Source: an uncultured Verrucomicrobia subdivision 3 bacterium
GTDB lineage: Bacteria > Verrucomicrobiota > Verrucomicrobiia > Limisphaerales > UBA11358
Length of the DNA: 48,638 nt
NCBI GenBank assembly: GCA_903872345.1
Contig: CAIQKM010000034.1
Coordinates: forward strand, 1-48,638
Direction of reading: 5' to 3'
Program-made: the position numbers and the translations under genes
Notes under the pieces: model-generated
Database searches by the model: none
What the model was told of the DNA's origin: nothing
The model's input: the letters and a program-made list of their open reading frames with translations, nothing else
In this document: positions 35,124-44,299 of the stretch, piece after piece
Position numbering within the stretch: position 1 is the first letter of the stretch
Layout: each line of letters begins with the position of its first letter

Positions 35124-38100
35124 ATGAAACTTGCGAGCGGTAACAGCAGCCACGCCGTGTCCGGCCGGACACTTGGCGCCAGCGGGGCCTTCCTGTTCGC
35201 AACCAAGACCAACGGAATCCTCGCGCTCCTGATGATCCTTTGGACCCTGGCCTCCTGGTCCATCGCCCATTATTATCACGATAGCCGCTCCACCAATATC
35301 TTCCAGCGGGAATCCTTGACCGCCGAACAGGAGGCCGAGAGCGTACAACGTAACATTGCCAATAGCCTGTCCTTCTTGCACGGCATCCCTTCCGCCCTGG
35401 CCCGCGATGAATCCATTCGTGCCTGTCTCCGCAGCTTCGGGCCGGATGTCCCCCCCTCCACCCTGCCCCCCGCCGAACAAACGGCTGTCTGGACCCGTGA
35501 TCCATCCCTCGCCCGCCTCAACGCCTTCCTGGCCGGCGCCGAAAAAGACCTCGTTCCCAATGCCATCTGGCTTTGCGATGCCGCCGGCGATTGCGTGGCC
35601 GCCAGCAATGCCGGCACCCCCGACAGCTTCATGGGCATTTCCTATCAGGACCGCGAATATTTCCTGCAAGCCAAGGCCGGCCACAACGGTCGCCAGTATG
35701 CCGTCGGCCGCAAAACCAATGTCCCCGGCCTCTATTACTCCTCCCCGGTCATGGAAAACGGCCGTTTCCTCGGCGCCGTGGTGGTAAAAGTCAACATCCC
35801 CGACCTCCATTTTTGGGTCGAGCAGTCCGATGCCTTCGTGGCCGACAGCGATGGCGTCATCACCCTCGCCCATGACAAAGCCATGGAGATGCACACCCTC
35901 CCGGACGCCACGGCTCGCAACCTCCCTGTCGCCAAACAGATGTCGCGCTACAAAACCAACTCGTTCACTCCCATCATCCTCACGAACTGGGGCGACCCTC
36001 GTTTTCCCGCCGCGAAGCGCCTGGCCGGAAAATCCCATCCCGTGGTGCTCGCCACCCGCACCCTTCCCGATGACGGTCTCAACGTTTATGTTACCCGCTC
36101 GCTGGCCGAATTCAACCAGGTGGACATGGATCAAAAAGGCCTCTTCCTGCTCCTGTTCATCGCCGGCAATCTGCTCATAATCATGAGCGGTGGCGCGCTC
36201 TTCTACCTGCGCGGCATCCGTCAGGCGCGCACCGCCGCCGAAGCCGCCAATTCCGCCAAGAGCGAGTTCCTCGCCAACATGAGCCATGAAATTCGCACCC
36301 CCCTGAATGGCGTCATCGGCATGACCGGTCTCCTCCTCGACACCGAGCTTGACGAAACCCAGCAGCGCTATACCAAAACCGTCCGCGAGAGCGGCCAGAC
36401 CCTGCTCCAGCTCATCAACGACATCCTCGATTTCTCCAAGATCGAAGCCGGCAAACTCGAACTCGAATCCCTGGATTTTGATCTCCGCAGCCTGCTGGAC
36501 GATTTCACCGGCATCATGGCCGTCAAGGCCGCCGAAAAAAACCTCGAATTCATTTGCGCCGTCGAACCCGAGGTGCCGGTTTTTTTGCGCGGCGACCCCG
36601 GACGCCTCCGGCAGGTGCTGACCAATCTCACCGGCAACGCCTTCAAGTTCACCCATGAGGGCGAGGTCGTCGTCCGCGTGTTCCTCGAATCGCAGGGCGA
36701 TGGCAACGTCTGGCTCCGCTTTACCGTCCGCGATACCGGCATCGGCATCCCGCCCGACAAACTCAGCCGTCTTTTTGAAAAATTCAGCCAGGGCGATGCC
36801 TCCGTCACCCGCAATTACGGCGGCACCGGCCTCGGCCTGGCCATTTCCCGGCAGCTCGCGGAAATGATGGGCGGACGCATCGGCGTCAGCAGCAAACCCG
36901 GCCTCGGTTCCGAATTCTGGTTCATCGTCCGCCTCACCCGCCAGCTCAACCGAATCGCCGAATCGCCGCCGAAAGCCACCCTCGCCGGCATCCGCGTCCT
37001 CCTCGTGGATGATAATGCCACCAACCGCGAAATCCTCCGCGTCTGGTCCATTGCCTGGGGCATGCAGCCGGTCGAGGCCGCCGACGGCCCCGCCGCCCTG
37101 CAATTGCTGGGCCGGGCCCGCGATGCCGGCCAACCCTTCCGCCTCGCCATTCTCGACATGCAAATGCCCGGCATGGACGGTGCCACGCTCGGCCGCGCCA
37201 TCCGTGACGACCCCAGTCTGAGCGGAACGATTTTGATCATGATGACGTCGCTGGGCCGCCGCAACAATGAGTCCTGGATGACCCAGATCGGCTTCGCCGC
37301 CTGGCTGGTAAAACCCGTCCGCGAAACCGACCTTTACGACACCATCTGCTCCGCCCTGGCGGGCGGTCCCCAACGCGGCCCAACCGGCGATGCCGCCAAC
37401 CGCCCCGTCCTCGCCGCCCATATCAACCGCCGCGCCCGCATTCTGCTGGCCGAGGACAACATCACCAACCAGCAGGTTGCCGTCGGCATTCTGCGGAAGC
37501 TCGGACTCAACGCCGATGCCGTCGCCAACGGTCTCGAAGCCCTGCAAGCCCTCGCCAACATCTCCTATGATCTGGTGCTCATGGATGTGCAAATGCCCGT
37601 GATGGACGGCCTGGAAGCCACCCGCCGCATCCGCGCCCGCGAAAATCGCGCCGCCCACGCCGGCGCGCCCGATCTCCGCCCCGGCGGCCAGGTCGGCATT
37701 CCCATCATTGCCATGACCGCCCACGCCCTCGCCCGCGACCGCGAAGACTGCCTAGCCGCCGGCATGAACGACTACGTCTCCAAGCCCGTGGATCCGCGCG
37801 CCTTGGTGGCCGTTTTGGAAAAATGGCTGCCTGAAAACCAGCCGCATCCCGCTCCGTCTGCCCCCGCTCCCGCCCAACCGATTCCCAGCAGCACCAAACC
37901 GCCCGAGGAACCCGCCGCGCCGGCAAAAATCTATGACCGCGCCGCCTTTCTCGAACGCGTCATGGGCGATGAAGACGTCGTGCGGGAAATCGAAGCCCAA
38001 TTGCGCAAGGATTTGCCCGAAATCATCACCGCCCTCGAGCAGCACATCATTGCCGGGGAAATGAAAGCAGCCGGCGAACAGGCGCATAAAATCAAGGGCA

Positions 38101-38246
38101 TCGCCGCCAACGTCAGCGCCGAAGCCCTGCGCGAAGTGGCCGCCGAAATGGAAGTCGCCGGCCGCGCCGGCGATCCGGCCGCGCTCGCCGTCAAACTGCC
38201 CGAGCTGAAACGTCAGATCGACCTGTTGAAAGAAGTGCTGGAATAA
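35124..38246 (+). CDS. Hybrid sensor histidine kinase with Cache-like sensor, two receivers and HPt
   Basis: A 1040-residue phosphorelay protein at the inner membrane. A membrane helix (about 35-55) opens a periplasmic sensor of about 280 residues with Cache-type sequence ([17 protein letters not shown]), closed by a second helix near 345-370. HisKA has [10 protein letters not shown] with the phospho-accepting His at about 388. The ATPase domain includes [20 protein letters not shown] and [13 protein letters not shown]. Two receiver domains (about 621-740 and 771-905) contain [10 protein letters not shown] and [13 protein letters not shown]-terminal HPt domain has the His in QAHKIKG near 987. 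The chosen ATG (35124) follows an upstream frame without family sequence. No DNA-binding output gene is adjacent, so the final target is unknown. Confidence 0.93.
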   Translation: MKLASGNSSHAVSGRTLGASGAFLFATKTNGILALLMILWTLASWSIAHYYHDSRSTNIFQRESLTAEQEAESVQRNIANSLSFLHGIPSALARDESIRACLRSFGPDVPPSTLPPAEQTAVWTRDPSLARLNAFLAGAEKDLVPNAIWLCDAAGDCVAASNAGTPDSFMGISYQDREYFLQAKAGHNGRQYAVGRKTNVPGLYYSSPVMENGRFLGAVVVKVNIPDLHFWVEQSDAFVADSDGVITLAHDKAMEMHTLPDATARNLPVAKQMSRYKTNSFTPIILTNWGDPRFPAAKRLAGKSHPVVLATRTLPDDGLNVYVTRSLAEFNQVDMDQKGLFLLLFIAGNLLIIMSGGALFYLRGIRQARTAAEAANSAKSEFLANMSHEIRTPLNGVIGMTGLLLDTELDETQQRYTKTVRESGQTLLQLINDILDFSKIEAGKLELESLDFDLRSLLDDFTGIMAVKAAEKNLEFICAVEPEVPVFLRGDPGRLRQVLTNLTGNAFKFTHEGEVVVRVFLESQGDGNVWLRFTVRDTGIGIPPDKLSRLFEKFSQGDASVTRNYGGTGLGLAISRQLAEMMGGRIGVSSKPGLGSEFWFIVRLTRQLNRIAESPPKATLAGIRVLLVDDNATNREILRVWSIAWGMQPVEAADGPAALQLLGRARDAGQPFRLAILDMQMPGMDGATLGRAIRDDPSLSGTILIMMTSLGRRNNESWMTQIGFAAWLVKPVRETDLYDTICSALAGGPQRGPTGDAANRPVLAAHINRRARILLAEDNITNQQVAVGILRKLGLNADAVANGLEALQALANISYDLVLMDVQMPVMDGLEATRRIRARENRAAHAGAPDLRPGGQVGIPIIAMTAHALARDREDCLAAGMNDYVSKPVDPRALVAVLEKWLPENQPHPAPSAPAPAQPIPSSTKPPEEPAAPAKIYDRAAFLERVMGDEDVVREIEAQLRKDLPEIITALEQHIIAGEMKAAGEQAHKIKGIAANVSAEALREVAAEMEVAGRAGDPAALAVKLPELKRQIDLLKEVLE

Positions 38247-38384
38247 TCCCCAACCCGGAATCGCGGATCACCCCTTCCGGGCGTGCCCGCCCGTTGCTGA
38301 AGTAACAGCCAACGTCAGGCTCTAAACAATAATCTGTTTAGCTGTGGAGGCACTGTCAGGATGTGGCCCAACACCTTTGCCCCC

Positions 38385-38432
38385 GTTTTTATCCGCACGC
38401 ACCTGTGTTCATCGGTTCCTCCGTGGCTGGAC
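38385..38432. repeat. Degenerate copy of the dispersed GTGTTCATC/CCGTGG repeat
   Basis: Contains GTTTTTATCCGCACGCACCT, then GTGTTCATCGGTTCCTCCGTGGCTGGAC. This aligns loosely with 7031-7069. It lies at the 3' end of the gap between the convergent kinase and DUF6600 genes. A 7-bp hairpin CTAAACA/TGTTTAG (38322-38341) and a longer-looped stem CCCGGAA/TTCCGGG near 38255 are also in this gap. Confidence 0.45.
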
Positions 38433-38437
38433 TATCT

Positions 38438-40081
38438 TCAATGCCCGCCTTTATCCTTGTCCGACCCATGCGATATATTGCCGCCACGCGACTGATTCCC
38501 TGAACCCGGCGACGGACTCGCCGGCGCACTCCTCGGCTGCGAATAGTTCTGGGCCGGCGGCGCCGGGGCGGCCGGGACATAGTTATGCGGCGGCTCGACG
38601 GGTTGCGTCGGTGCGACCGGCCGGCTTTGCGTCCATCCGGAGTAATTGTTATTATTATTTTGCGTGCGCGGTTGTACCGGTGCCTCGGGACGTTGATACC
38701 CGCCGGTCTGGCCCTGGCCTGAATTGCCGCTCATCCCGTGCCCCAAATTACCATTGTGATTCGCCGGCGTTGTGGCTTCATGCGCGGTGACATTCCCCGG
38801 TGGGATCCCCGGCGTCCGAGGTTGTGCCGGTTGCTCCGGCCGACTGCCAAAGCCCCCGCTGAACGTTGCCGGATGCTGATACGTTCCCGACTGCCCCGGA
38901 TTAAAACCCGTGGATCCGTGAACCCCGCCATTATTATTTGCCGGCGTCACCTCATGCCGTTGTCCCGGAGAAAAATTCTGCCCGCCATGATTTTCATTGT
39001 TGTTGCCGCCTGGCCGCGTGACCGGGCCGACTGCGTGGCCCGCCGGATTAAACCCGCCGCCCGCTGCCCCGTGCCACTCCTGCCGGTCCGCATGCGGCAC
39101 CTGCTCCACCCGTACCGGCGCAATGGTCCGATGCGTCGCGTTATTGATCCGCTCCACCGGAATGCCCCGGTTTACAAACCGGTTGCCCTGGCGATCCACC
39201 TCAAAACTGTTGACCACCGCCGCGCGATGAAAAATTTCCGCGCCCCGGTCCCGGTCCACCCGGAAATAGCGCGGATGTGGTTCACAAAAATGGCCCACCG
39301 GCACAAACATGAACAACCCCGCATCCAGCCCGAAATCAAACCCCGCCGCCACGCTCACCCCGCGATAGTAAAAGCCCAGGCCCGGACGGTACACACTGAA
39401 AGGCGGCAATGGCGCCCAGCCGCAATAATCATCCGCCGACCGCCATGTCACCCACGACGGCGCCCACACCGTGTCCGGCCACCAGCACCAGCCGAAGTTC
39501 GCATGGTGAAACCAGCGCCCGTAATGGAACGCCACGCCCCACGCGTATTCCGAATCCCAATACCAGCCCGCATCCGTGTACACCCAGTGCCCGCGATCAC
39601 CATACGGCTGCCACGTCGAATCATACACCGCCACCGTCGGCCGCCAGCAACGCCCATAGCCCTCCACATCCACCCAGGCCCCATACGGCGCCAGTGTCTG
39701 GGTAAAATCATCCACGGTCACCTCCGCCACCGGCGCGTCCGCCGCCGACTCCACCGGTGCCGGCGCCGGCGTCGCCACCGGCGGTGGTGCCGCCAGATTT
39801 TTATCATGATCCATCATCGTATCCACCAGCTCCGTGGACACCCCCGCATCATTCAAATACAGAATCGTCGCCGCATTCAAATTGAACGGCCCGGAAATAT
39901 TTCCAATATACGTCTTGATCACGCCCGGCCCCACCCCCGCCTGCACCAGCTTCAACACCTCCGCCGCCCCCGGCGACAGTACCGGCGCCTCCTGCGCCTG
40001 CGCCAGACACAGGCTTCCCGCCAGTAAGGAAGCCGCCACACCGGCGCTCAGGGCCCGCAACGGACGAAAAGAAAGTTTCAT
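38438..40081 (-). CDS. DUF6600-type exported Trp/Tyr-rich protein
   Basis: A 547-residue exported protein. After a signal peptide (ending AQAQE, about residue 30) a helical segment (SPGAAEVLKLVQAGVGPGVI) precedes a central Trp/Tyr-rich module, for example YGAWVDVEGYGRCWRP and WAPSWVTWRSADDYCGWAPL (about 130-240). This is the YxxW-type repeat of the DUF6600 family. The last 220 residues are low complexity, rich in Gly, Asn, Pro, Gln and His, probably disordered. Function is unknown; the composition suggests an envelope or surface-associated protein. It converges on the hybrid kinase. Confidence 0.8.
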   Translation of the reverse strand: MKLSFRPLRALSAGVAASLLAGSLCLAQAQEAPVLSPGAAEVLKLVQAGVGPGVIKTYIGNISGPFNLNAATILYLNDAGVSTELVDTMMDHDKNLAAPPPVATPAPAPVESAADAPVAEVTVDDFTQTLAPYGAWVDVEGYGRCWRPTVAVYDSTWQPYGDRGHWVYTDAGWYWDSEYAWGVAFHYGRWFHHANFGWCWWPDTVWAPSWVTWRSADDYCGWAPLPPFSVYRPGLGFYYRGVSVAAGFDFGLDAGLFMFVPVGHFCEPHPRYFRVDRDRGAEIFHRAAVVNSFEVDRQGNRFVNRGIPVERINNATHRTIAPVRVEQVPHADRQEWHGAAGGGFNPAGHAVGPVTRPGGNNNENHGGQNFSPGQRHEVTPANNNGGVHGSTGFNPGQSGTYQHPATFSGGFGSRPEQPAQPRTPGIPPGNVTAHEATTPANHNGNLGHGMSGNSGQGQTGGYQRPEAPVQPRTQNNNNNYSGWTQSRPVAPTQPVEPPHNYVPAAPAPPAQNYSQPRSAPASPSPGSGNQSRGGNISHGSDKDKGGH

Positions 40082-40500
40082 AATCAGGGGGAGTAGAATG
40101 GATATGGTATAAACCGTAATTTAATTGACTGCCCCTGTTTTGAAATGTTCATTAAATAAACATCACGTCCAAAGACACTTGCAAACCATCACCCCGATTT
40201 ATCAGGCATTTTCCCTCCCCACCTGCCAAAACCCCCGTTTTTCCACCGTCCTGGCCGCTGCCGCACCTCTAAAATTCAAATCAAACTGAATGCAGCGTTC
40301 GGCGAGCCACCACATCTCCCGATGATTACCAATGAAACCCGCTTCGCGGCGCCTTCATTCGTGTTGCTTGGTCCATTCGTGGTTGCCGGCTGGCCGAGTC
40401 CAGCCCCATAACACACCCTTTTTTGTCAATCTAATGCCATTCATTGCGAATATGCCATCACCCCCTTGGCCGTACGCGGAATCGTGCTAGGATCACCTCA
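40082..40500. other. Intergenic region between DUF6600 gene and adk
   Basis: 419 bases between divergently read genes, so both promoters should lie here. AT-rich tracts occur at 40110-40170. A degenerate copy of the dispersed repeat (GTGTTGCTTGGTCCATTCGT, then GGTTGCC) occupies about 40356-40386. No protein or RNA was recognised. Confidence 0.5.
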
Positions 40501-41325
40501 ATGAATAACAAAGACTTTTCCAAAGCGAACAGTCCGGCAACTGTTCTAATCAAGCACGACCGCACGGCCTGGCTCAAAGGCGGTTCTTTCCGCTGCCAGA
40601 TGCCGCCCAAAACTCCCGTCGGCAAACCCGTTCGCATTATCCTGCTCGGCGCCCCCGGCGTCGGCAAAGGCACCCAGGCCGAATTCATCTGCGACCGCCT
40701 CGGCCCCTGCCATCTCTCCACCGGCGATGTGTTTCGCGCCGCCAAAAAATGCAGCTGCGAAGCCGAACTGACCCCCGCCATGGCCAATGCCCTGGACTAC
40801 ATGAAGCGTGGCGATCTGGTGCCCGATGAAACCGTTTTGAACATGGTCGGCGAACGTCTGCGCTGTCTGGAATGCACCGGCGGCTTTTTGCTCGATGGCT
40901 TTCCCCGCACCGTGGCCCAGGCCAAGGCGCTGGAACAATTGCTGGAAAGCCATAATATCCAACTCTCCGCCGTCATCAATTACGACCTGCCCATCGAACA
41001 GATCGTGGCCCGCATCTCCGGCCGGCGGACCTGCTCCAGCTGCAAGGCCGTTTATCACGTCAGCACCATGCCCCCCAAGGTGGAGAATGTGTGCGACCAC
41101 TGCGGTGCCAGCCTCTTCCAGCGCGAAGACGACCGGCCCGAGGCGGTTAAAGTTCGCATGGAAGCCTATGAAAGCTCCACCCGTCCGCTCATCAAGTTTT
41201 ATGAGGATCGCGGCCTGCTCGTGAACATCAAGGCCAGCGGCACCCCCGAGGAAATTTTTAAACGCACCCTCAAGGTATTGACGCCCAAAAAGCCGGGCAC
41301 CCGCACCGCCACGTCGCCGGCCTGA
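40501..41325 (+). CDS. adk: Adenylate kinase with zinc LID and unusual N-terminal extension
   Basis: Catalyses reversible phosphate transfer between ATP and AMP in the cytosol. The 274-residue protein has a P-loop LLGAPGVGKGTQAEF near residue 43 and the AMP-site motif LSTGDVFRAAKK near 72. LLDGFPRTVAQAKAL follows, and a long LID domain has two CxxC pairs (CSSCKAVYH and CDHCGAS), which in such kinases bind zinc. The first 38 residues (MNNKDFSKANSPATVLIKHD and on) precede the fold and are absent from typical adk. The frame runs on up to 40444, but the ATG at 40501 is the best start; an ATG immediately before PPKTPVGKP (40600) would give a conventional length. A terminator follows. Confidence 0.93.
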   Translation: MNNKDFSKANSPATVLIKHDRTAWLKGGSFRCQMPPKTPVGKPVRIILLGAPGVGKGTQAEFICDRLGPCHLSTGDVFRAAKKCSCEAELTPAMANALDYMKRGDLVPDETVLNMVGERLRCLECTGGFLLDGFPRTVAQAKALEQLLESHNIQLSAVINYDLPIEQIVARISGRRTCSSCKAVYHVSTMPPKVENVCDHCGASLFQREDDRPEAVKVRMEAYESSTRPLIKFYEDRGLLVNIKASGTPEEIFKRTLKVLTPKKPGTRTATSPA

Positions 41326-41345
41326 GCGAAACCGTCTTACATAAC

Positions 41346-41380
41346 TGGCGCGTCATCTCAACGATGGCGCGCCATTTTTT
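41346..41380 (+). terminator. Rho-independent terminator of adk
   Basis: TGGCGCGTCATC (41346-41357) pairs with GATGGCGCGCCA (41363-41374), 12 base pairs with one G-U, over the loop TCAAC, followed by six T residues (41375-41380). It lies 21 bases after the adk stop. Confidence 0.9.
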
Positions 41381-41460
41381 ATGCGATTGGCCTCGCTCCA
41401 TCCCGCCGGGCGCAACTTAACACAGTGACGAAACCCTTGACACCTCTCCCGAACGATAGC

Positions 41461-41640
41461 CTGGGCCGCCCTGCGCAGCGGAGCGCGGCTGTCTCAGCCG
41501 CAGCGCGTGGCCAGGCCAGATGGCGGCGAAGTTCACGCGCATTGTGTTGTCGGAACGGCGGGGCGGGAGCAGTTCAACCCGGCCCGGTCTGGCGGTACGC
41601 TGCGGCTGGGACAGCCGCGCTCCGCCGATGGTTGGCGTCG
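41461..41640. repeat. Large palindromic element with 27-bp terminal inverted repeats
   Basis: The arms at 41479-41505 and 41598-41624 are 27 bases and differ at one position when one is reverse-complemented; each contains GCGGCTGT...AGCCGC, itself a small palindrome. A 14-base direct repeat (CGCTCCATCCCGCC) lies outside the element at 41394-41407 and 41679-41692. Open frames across it are low-complexity and overlapping in several phases, so I see no gene. Such GCGGCTG/CAGCCGC repeats are frequent in Verrucomicrobiota intergenic DNA, from memory. Confidence 0.75.
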
Positions 41641-41761
41641 CCAAGAGGACTTACGCATCCGGTCACTGTATCCGGTTGCGCTCCATCCCGCCCAAATCCC
41701 AAGAGAACACTCGACACCCGCCCCGCCACAAAATAATGTCCTGTAACTTTTATCGGTCATT

Positions 41762-42250
41762 ATGAAACTGAATTGGAAAAAATGGCTGCTCACCGGCGGC
41801 GGCACCGGCCTCATCGTCCTGCTCGCCCTCCAGGCCACCAACCCCGCGCGCACCAATCCCGCCATCGCCCCCGGCGCCGACCTGATGGCCACCAACCCGC
41901 CCGCCCCGGAAGTCACCGCCCTGCTCCATGCCGCCTGCTACGACTGCCATTCCTACGAAACCACCTGGCCCTGGTATGCCCATATCGCCCCCGCCTCCTG
42001 GCTCGTCGTCTCCGATGTCAATGAAGGCCGCGAACACCTGAACTTTTCCGCCTGGCCCCACGCCGACCCCGCCCGCGCCGCCAAAAAGCTCGACCGCATC
42101 AACGAAGTGCTCGACTACCGCGAAATGCCCCCGGCCAAATATACGCTGATCCACGTCAACGCCCGCCTCACCGACGCCCAGCGCCAAACGTTGCTCGACT
42201 GGTCCGATGCCGCCGCCAAAAAGTTGCGTCCCGCTGAAACAAACCAATAA
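41762..42250 (+). CDS. Haem-binding domain protein (c-type, single CxxCH)
   Basis: A 162-residue exported protein. An N-terminal hydrophobic anchor (LLTGGGTGLIVLLALQATN, about 9-27) is followed by the single haem attachment motif ACYDCHSYETTWPWY near residue 59. This matches the haem-binding domain family (PF14376), small periplasmic cytochrome-like proteins. MPPAKYTLIHVNARLTDAQR near 123 is also typical, with the Met as the likely second haem ligand. It probably handles electrons in the periplasm; no redox partner is adjacent. The stop lies 25 bases before the esterase start. Confidence 0.85.
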   Translation: MKLNWKKWLLTGGGTGLIVLLALQATNPARTNPAIAPGADLMATNPPAPEVTALLHAACYDCHSYETTWPWYAHIAPASWLVVSDVNEGREHLNFSAWPHADPARAAKKLDRINEVLDYREMPPAKYTLIHVNARLTDAQRQTLLDWSDAAAKKLRPAETNQ

Positions 42251-42275
42251 TTTTGCCTTTAACTCCGCCCCCCCC

Positions 42276-42908
42276 ATGCTCAACGCCCAATTTATTCCCG
42301 CCGCCGATAAAAACTCCCGCCGCCTCTTCGTCGTCCTGCACGGCCTCGGCGACAGCGCCGCCGGCTGGCGCTGGTTCCCGCCCGCCCTCGACCTGCCGGA
42401 GATGAACTACCTCCTCGTCAACGCCCCGGATGAATACTACGGCGGCTACTCCTGGTTCGACTATCCCGGCGACATCGTCCCCGGCGTCCATCGCAGCCGC
42501 AAACTCCTCTTTGAACTGCTCGACGACCTGCGCGCCAAGAATTTTCCCGCCGACCAAATCACTCTCGGCGGCTTTTCCCAAGGCTGCCTCATGGCCCTCG
42601 AAACCGGCCTGCACTATCCCCACCGCCTCGCCGGCATCGTCGGCATCAGCGGCTGGGTCTTTGAAATTGACAACCTGCTGCGCGACCTCACCCCCGTCGC
42701 TCATTCGCAACGCCTCCTCGTCACCCACGGCCCCTTCGATCCCGTCCTGCCCTTCGAAGAAATGAAAAAGCAGGTTCAGCGTCTCCAAAAAGCCGGCCTC
42801 AACGTGGACTGGCGCGAATTCCCCAAAGACCACACCGTTTATGGCCAGGAGGAAGTCACCGTGATCCGCGACTTTGTGAAAGCCGGCTATCCAACCCCCA
42901 AAACATGA
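42276..42908 (+). CDS. Phospholipase/carboxylesterase (alpha/beta hydrolase)
   Basis: A 210-residue cytosolic alpha/beta hydrolase of the carboxylesterase/YpfH group. LHGLGDSAAGWRWFPPAL near residue 18 is the oxyanion region, the nucleophile elbow is GGFSQGCLMALETG near residue 98, the acid is in HGPFDPVLPFEE and the final His in KDHTVYGQEEV. All three triad residues are present. The natural substrate is unknown. The ATG at 42276 (MLNAQFIPAADK) is preferred over an earlier frame start at 42207 that overlaps the haem-protein gene. The stop overlaps the lipoprotein start by four bases (ATGA). Confidence 0.9.
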   Translation: MLNAQFIPAADKNSRRLFVVLHGLGDSAAGWRWFPPALDLPEMNYLLVNAPDEYYGGYSWFDYPGDIVPGVHRSRKLLFELLDDLRAKNFPADQITLGGFSQGCLMALETGLHYPHRLAGIVGISGWVFEIDNLLRDLTPVAHSQRLLVTHGPFDPVLPFEEMKKQVQRLQKAGLNVDWREFPKDHTVYGQEEVTVIRDFVKAGYPTPKT

Positions 42909-43324
42909 ATGCCACCCTGCGCCTGTTGGTTTGCTCAGCCTGCCTGTTGATTGTGGCCGCTGGCTGCTCCCCAAATTCCGGCGCACCCGCCGCCGCCTTG
43001 CGCAGTAGTAACCTGACAAATTCCGACTATCTCGCCGGCCGGAATGAAGCGCAGCAGGACATCCATAACGGCCTCCTGATGGTCAAAACCTACGGCCTGC
43101 CGCAGCCGTGGAGTCAGGTATATTGTAGCAATTTATTGAGCCGGTATCAGGTTGCCACGCGCTACGTTGCCGGTTGCGATGTCAATGATAAGCTTGCGCA
43201 AAATGTCCAGGGCTACAATGAGATCGTCGCGGCCGAGATTGCCAAACGTTACGGGGCCGACCTGCTGGACCGGGTGGCCAAAGAATCCGCCCGGCAATAC
43301 GAGGCTGGCTTTACCAACCGGTGA
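42905..43324 (+). CDS. Small lipoprotein of unknown function
   Basis: A 139-residue protein. The N-terminus ends in a lipobox, IVAAGCSPN, with the lipidated Cys at about residue 21. The remainder is helical and hydrophilic, with a repeated Tyr/Ala pattern (YLAGRNEAQQDIHNGLLMV, QYEAGFTNR). No family was recognised. It overlaps the esterase gene and precedes the next small gene by a few bases, so the three are probably co-transcribed. It is a candidate substrate for Lnt. Confidence 0.75.
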   Translation: MNATLRLLVCSACLLIVAAGCSPNSGAPAAALRSSNLTNSDYLAGRNEAQQDIHNGLLMVKTYGLPQPWSQVYCSNLLSRYQVATRYVAGCDVNDKLAQNVQGYNEIVAAEIAKRYGADLLDRVAKESARQYEAGFTNR

Positions 43325-43362
43325 TTTTTCCCGGTTTTACGGAACATTGCATTGATGTGAGT

Positions 43363-43779
43363 ATGGTAATAAAGAAACTCTTCCCCATCGTCCTTTGCAT
43401 CGCCATGCTGACCGTCGCCATTTTGTTCGCTGACAGCTTCATCGCCCCGCTGATGTTTCATTCCCGGATCGAACGACTCGGCGAAACCAATCTTCCCTCC
43501 ATCCGCGTTGAATCCGGCGGCATCATCTATTGCCGGATGAAAGCCGACGATTTCAGCTTTCCCCTGCCCCCGGCATCCCACGCCACGAATCTGACCGTCA
43601 CCGGCAGTTTTGATACCGTGGATGGCTCCCTCGAAGCCCGTTTCAATGGCCACAATCAACTAACCGCTGATGAATATCAAGACAGCTTGGCAACCCGCTT
43701 GCCACCCGGCGCACGCATCACTGCCGACCACATCCCCGGCGGCCTGCTTATCAAGTTTCACTATTTGGGTGGCAAGTGA
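43363..43779 (+). CDS. Small membrane-anchored protein of unknown function
   Basis: A 138-residue protein beginning MVIKKLFPIVLCIAMLTV. One N-terminal hydrophobic segment (about 7-27) looks like a signal anchor. The C-terminal part is beta-rich and ends in LLIKFHYLGGK. An earlier GTG at 43321 is in frame and would overlap the lipoprotein stop as GTGA, but it adds a hydrophilic lead before the anchor. No family recognised. Confidence 0.6.
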   Translation: MVIKKLFPIVLCIAMLTVAILFADSFIAPLMFHSRIERLGETNLPSIRVESGGIIYCRMKADDFSFPLPPASHATNLTVTGSFDTVDGSLEARFNGHNQLTADEYQDSLATRLPPGARITADHIPGGLLIKFHYLGGK

Positions 43780-43809
43780 TTGCTGTCATTAAGTTAACAT
43801 GCTTATATT

Positions 43810-44070
43810 ATGAAAACCATGACATCGATTTTGGCGTTTTTGCCTCCAATATTGATGGTTTTATGGATCAATTCGGCTTTTCTGACTTGGGTTGACCCGC
43901 ACGCCATCGCAGGAGTTTTTCACTTACTATATCCCAGTAGCACGGTCTTATGTATTATATGGGGCGGCATATGTGTACTTCGGAAGCAAAGCGGCTATGG
44001 CCTGGTTTCCATTGGGCTGGGACTATTTTATTGTCTCTTGCCTTTGCTTCTTTCCCCCTCATTGTATTAA
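43810..44070 (+). CDS. Small three-helix membrane protein
   Basis: An 86-residue frame with three hydrophobic segments (about 7-27, 35-57 and 62-82) separated by short loops containing Pro, Arg and Lys. The base composition is clearly lower in GC than the flanking genes, and the sequence lacks the Ala/Pro/Arg bias of the shadow frames in this window, so it may be a real and possibly foreign gene. No family recognised, and no clear Shine-Dalgarno sequence precedes the ATG. Confidence 0.5.
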   Translation: MKTMTSILAFLPPILMVLWINSAFLTWVDPHAIAGVFHLLYPSSTVLCIIWGGICVLRKQSGYGLVSIGLGLFYCLLPLLLSPSLY

Positions 44071-44204
44071 CCGTTGCAACTCATTTATCGAACTTCAGCT
44101 TTCTTTCGCGCTCAGTCCATGCGAATCGGATAAAGTTCAATCGCACGCTAAAGCGACCTGAAGGTCTCGATCCGGGGGGGGCAGAATGCGCCAGAGTAAA
44201 GCCT

Positions 44205-44286
44205 GTTTGGAGTTCCGCCTTTAGGCGGCGGGGGGCTGAAACCAGATCGCCAAATTCGCGGACCGCCTGAAGGCGGAACTCCAAAC
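44205..44286. repeat. 82-bp element with 24-bp inverted repeats
   Basis: The 24-base arm at 44205-44228 (GTTTGGAGTTCCGCC then TTTAGGCGG) is inverted at 44263-44286 with one mismatch. Each arm contains its own near-palindrome CCGCC...GGCGG. It ends 13 bases from the stop codon of the pectinesterase fusion (read on the minus strand) and could act as its terminator structure. Confidence 0.75.
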
Positions 44287-44299
44287 TCAACAAACCGCC

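Noticed and set aside
35115..37724. 869-codon frame antisense to the hybrid kinase
   Set aside because: Gly/Asp/Ala/Val-rich shadow of a GC-rich gene; the kinase on the other strand has all family motifs.
38738..40027. 429-codon + strand frame opposite the DUF6600 gene
   Set aside because: Arg/His/Pro-rich shadow; the minus strand has a signal peptide and recognisable domain.
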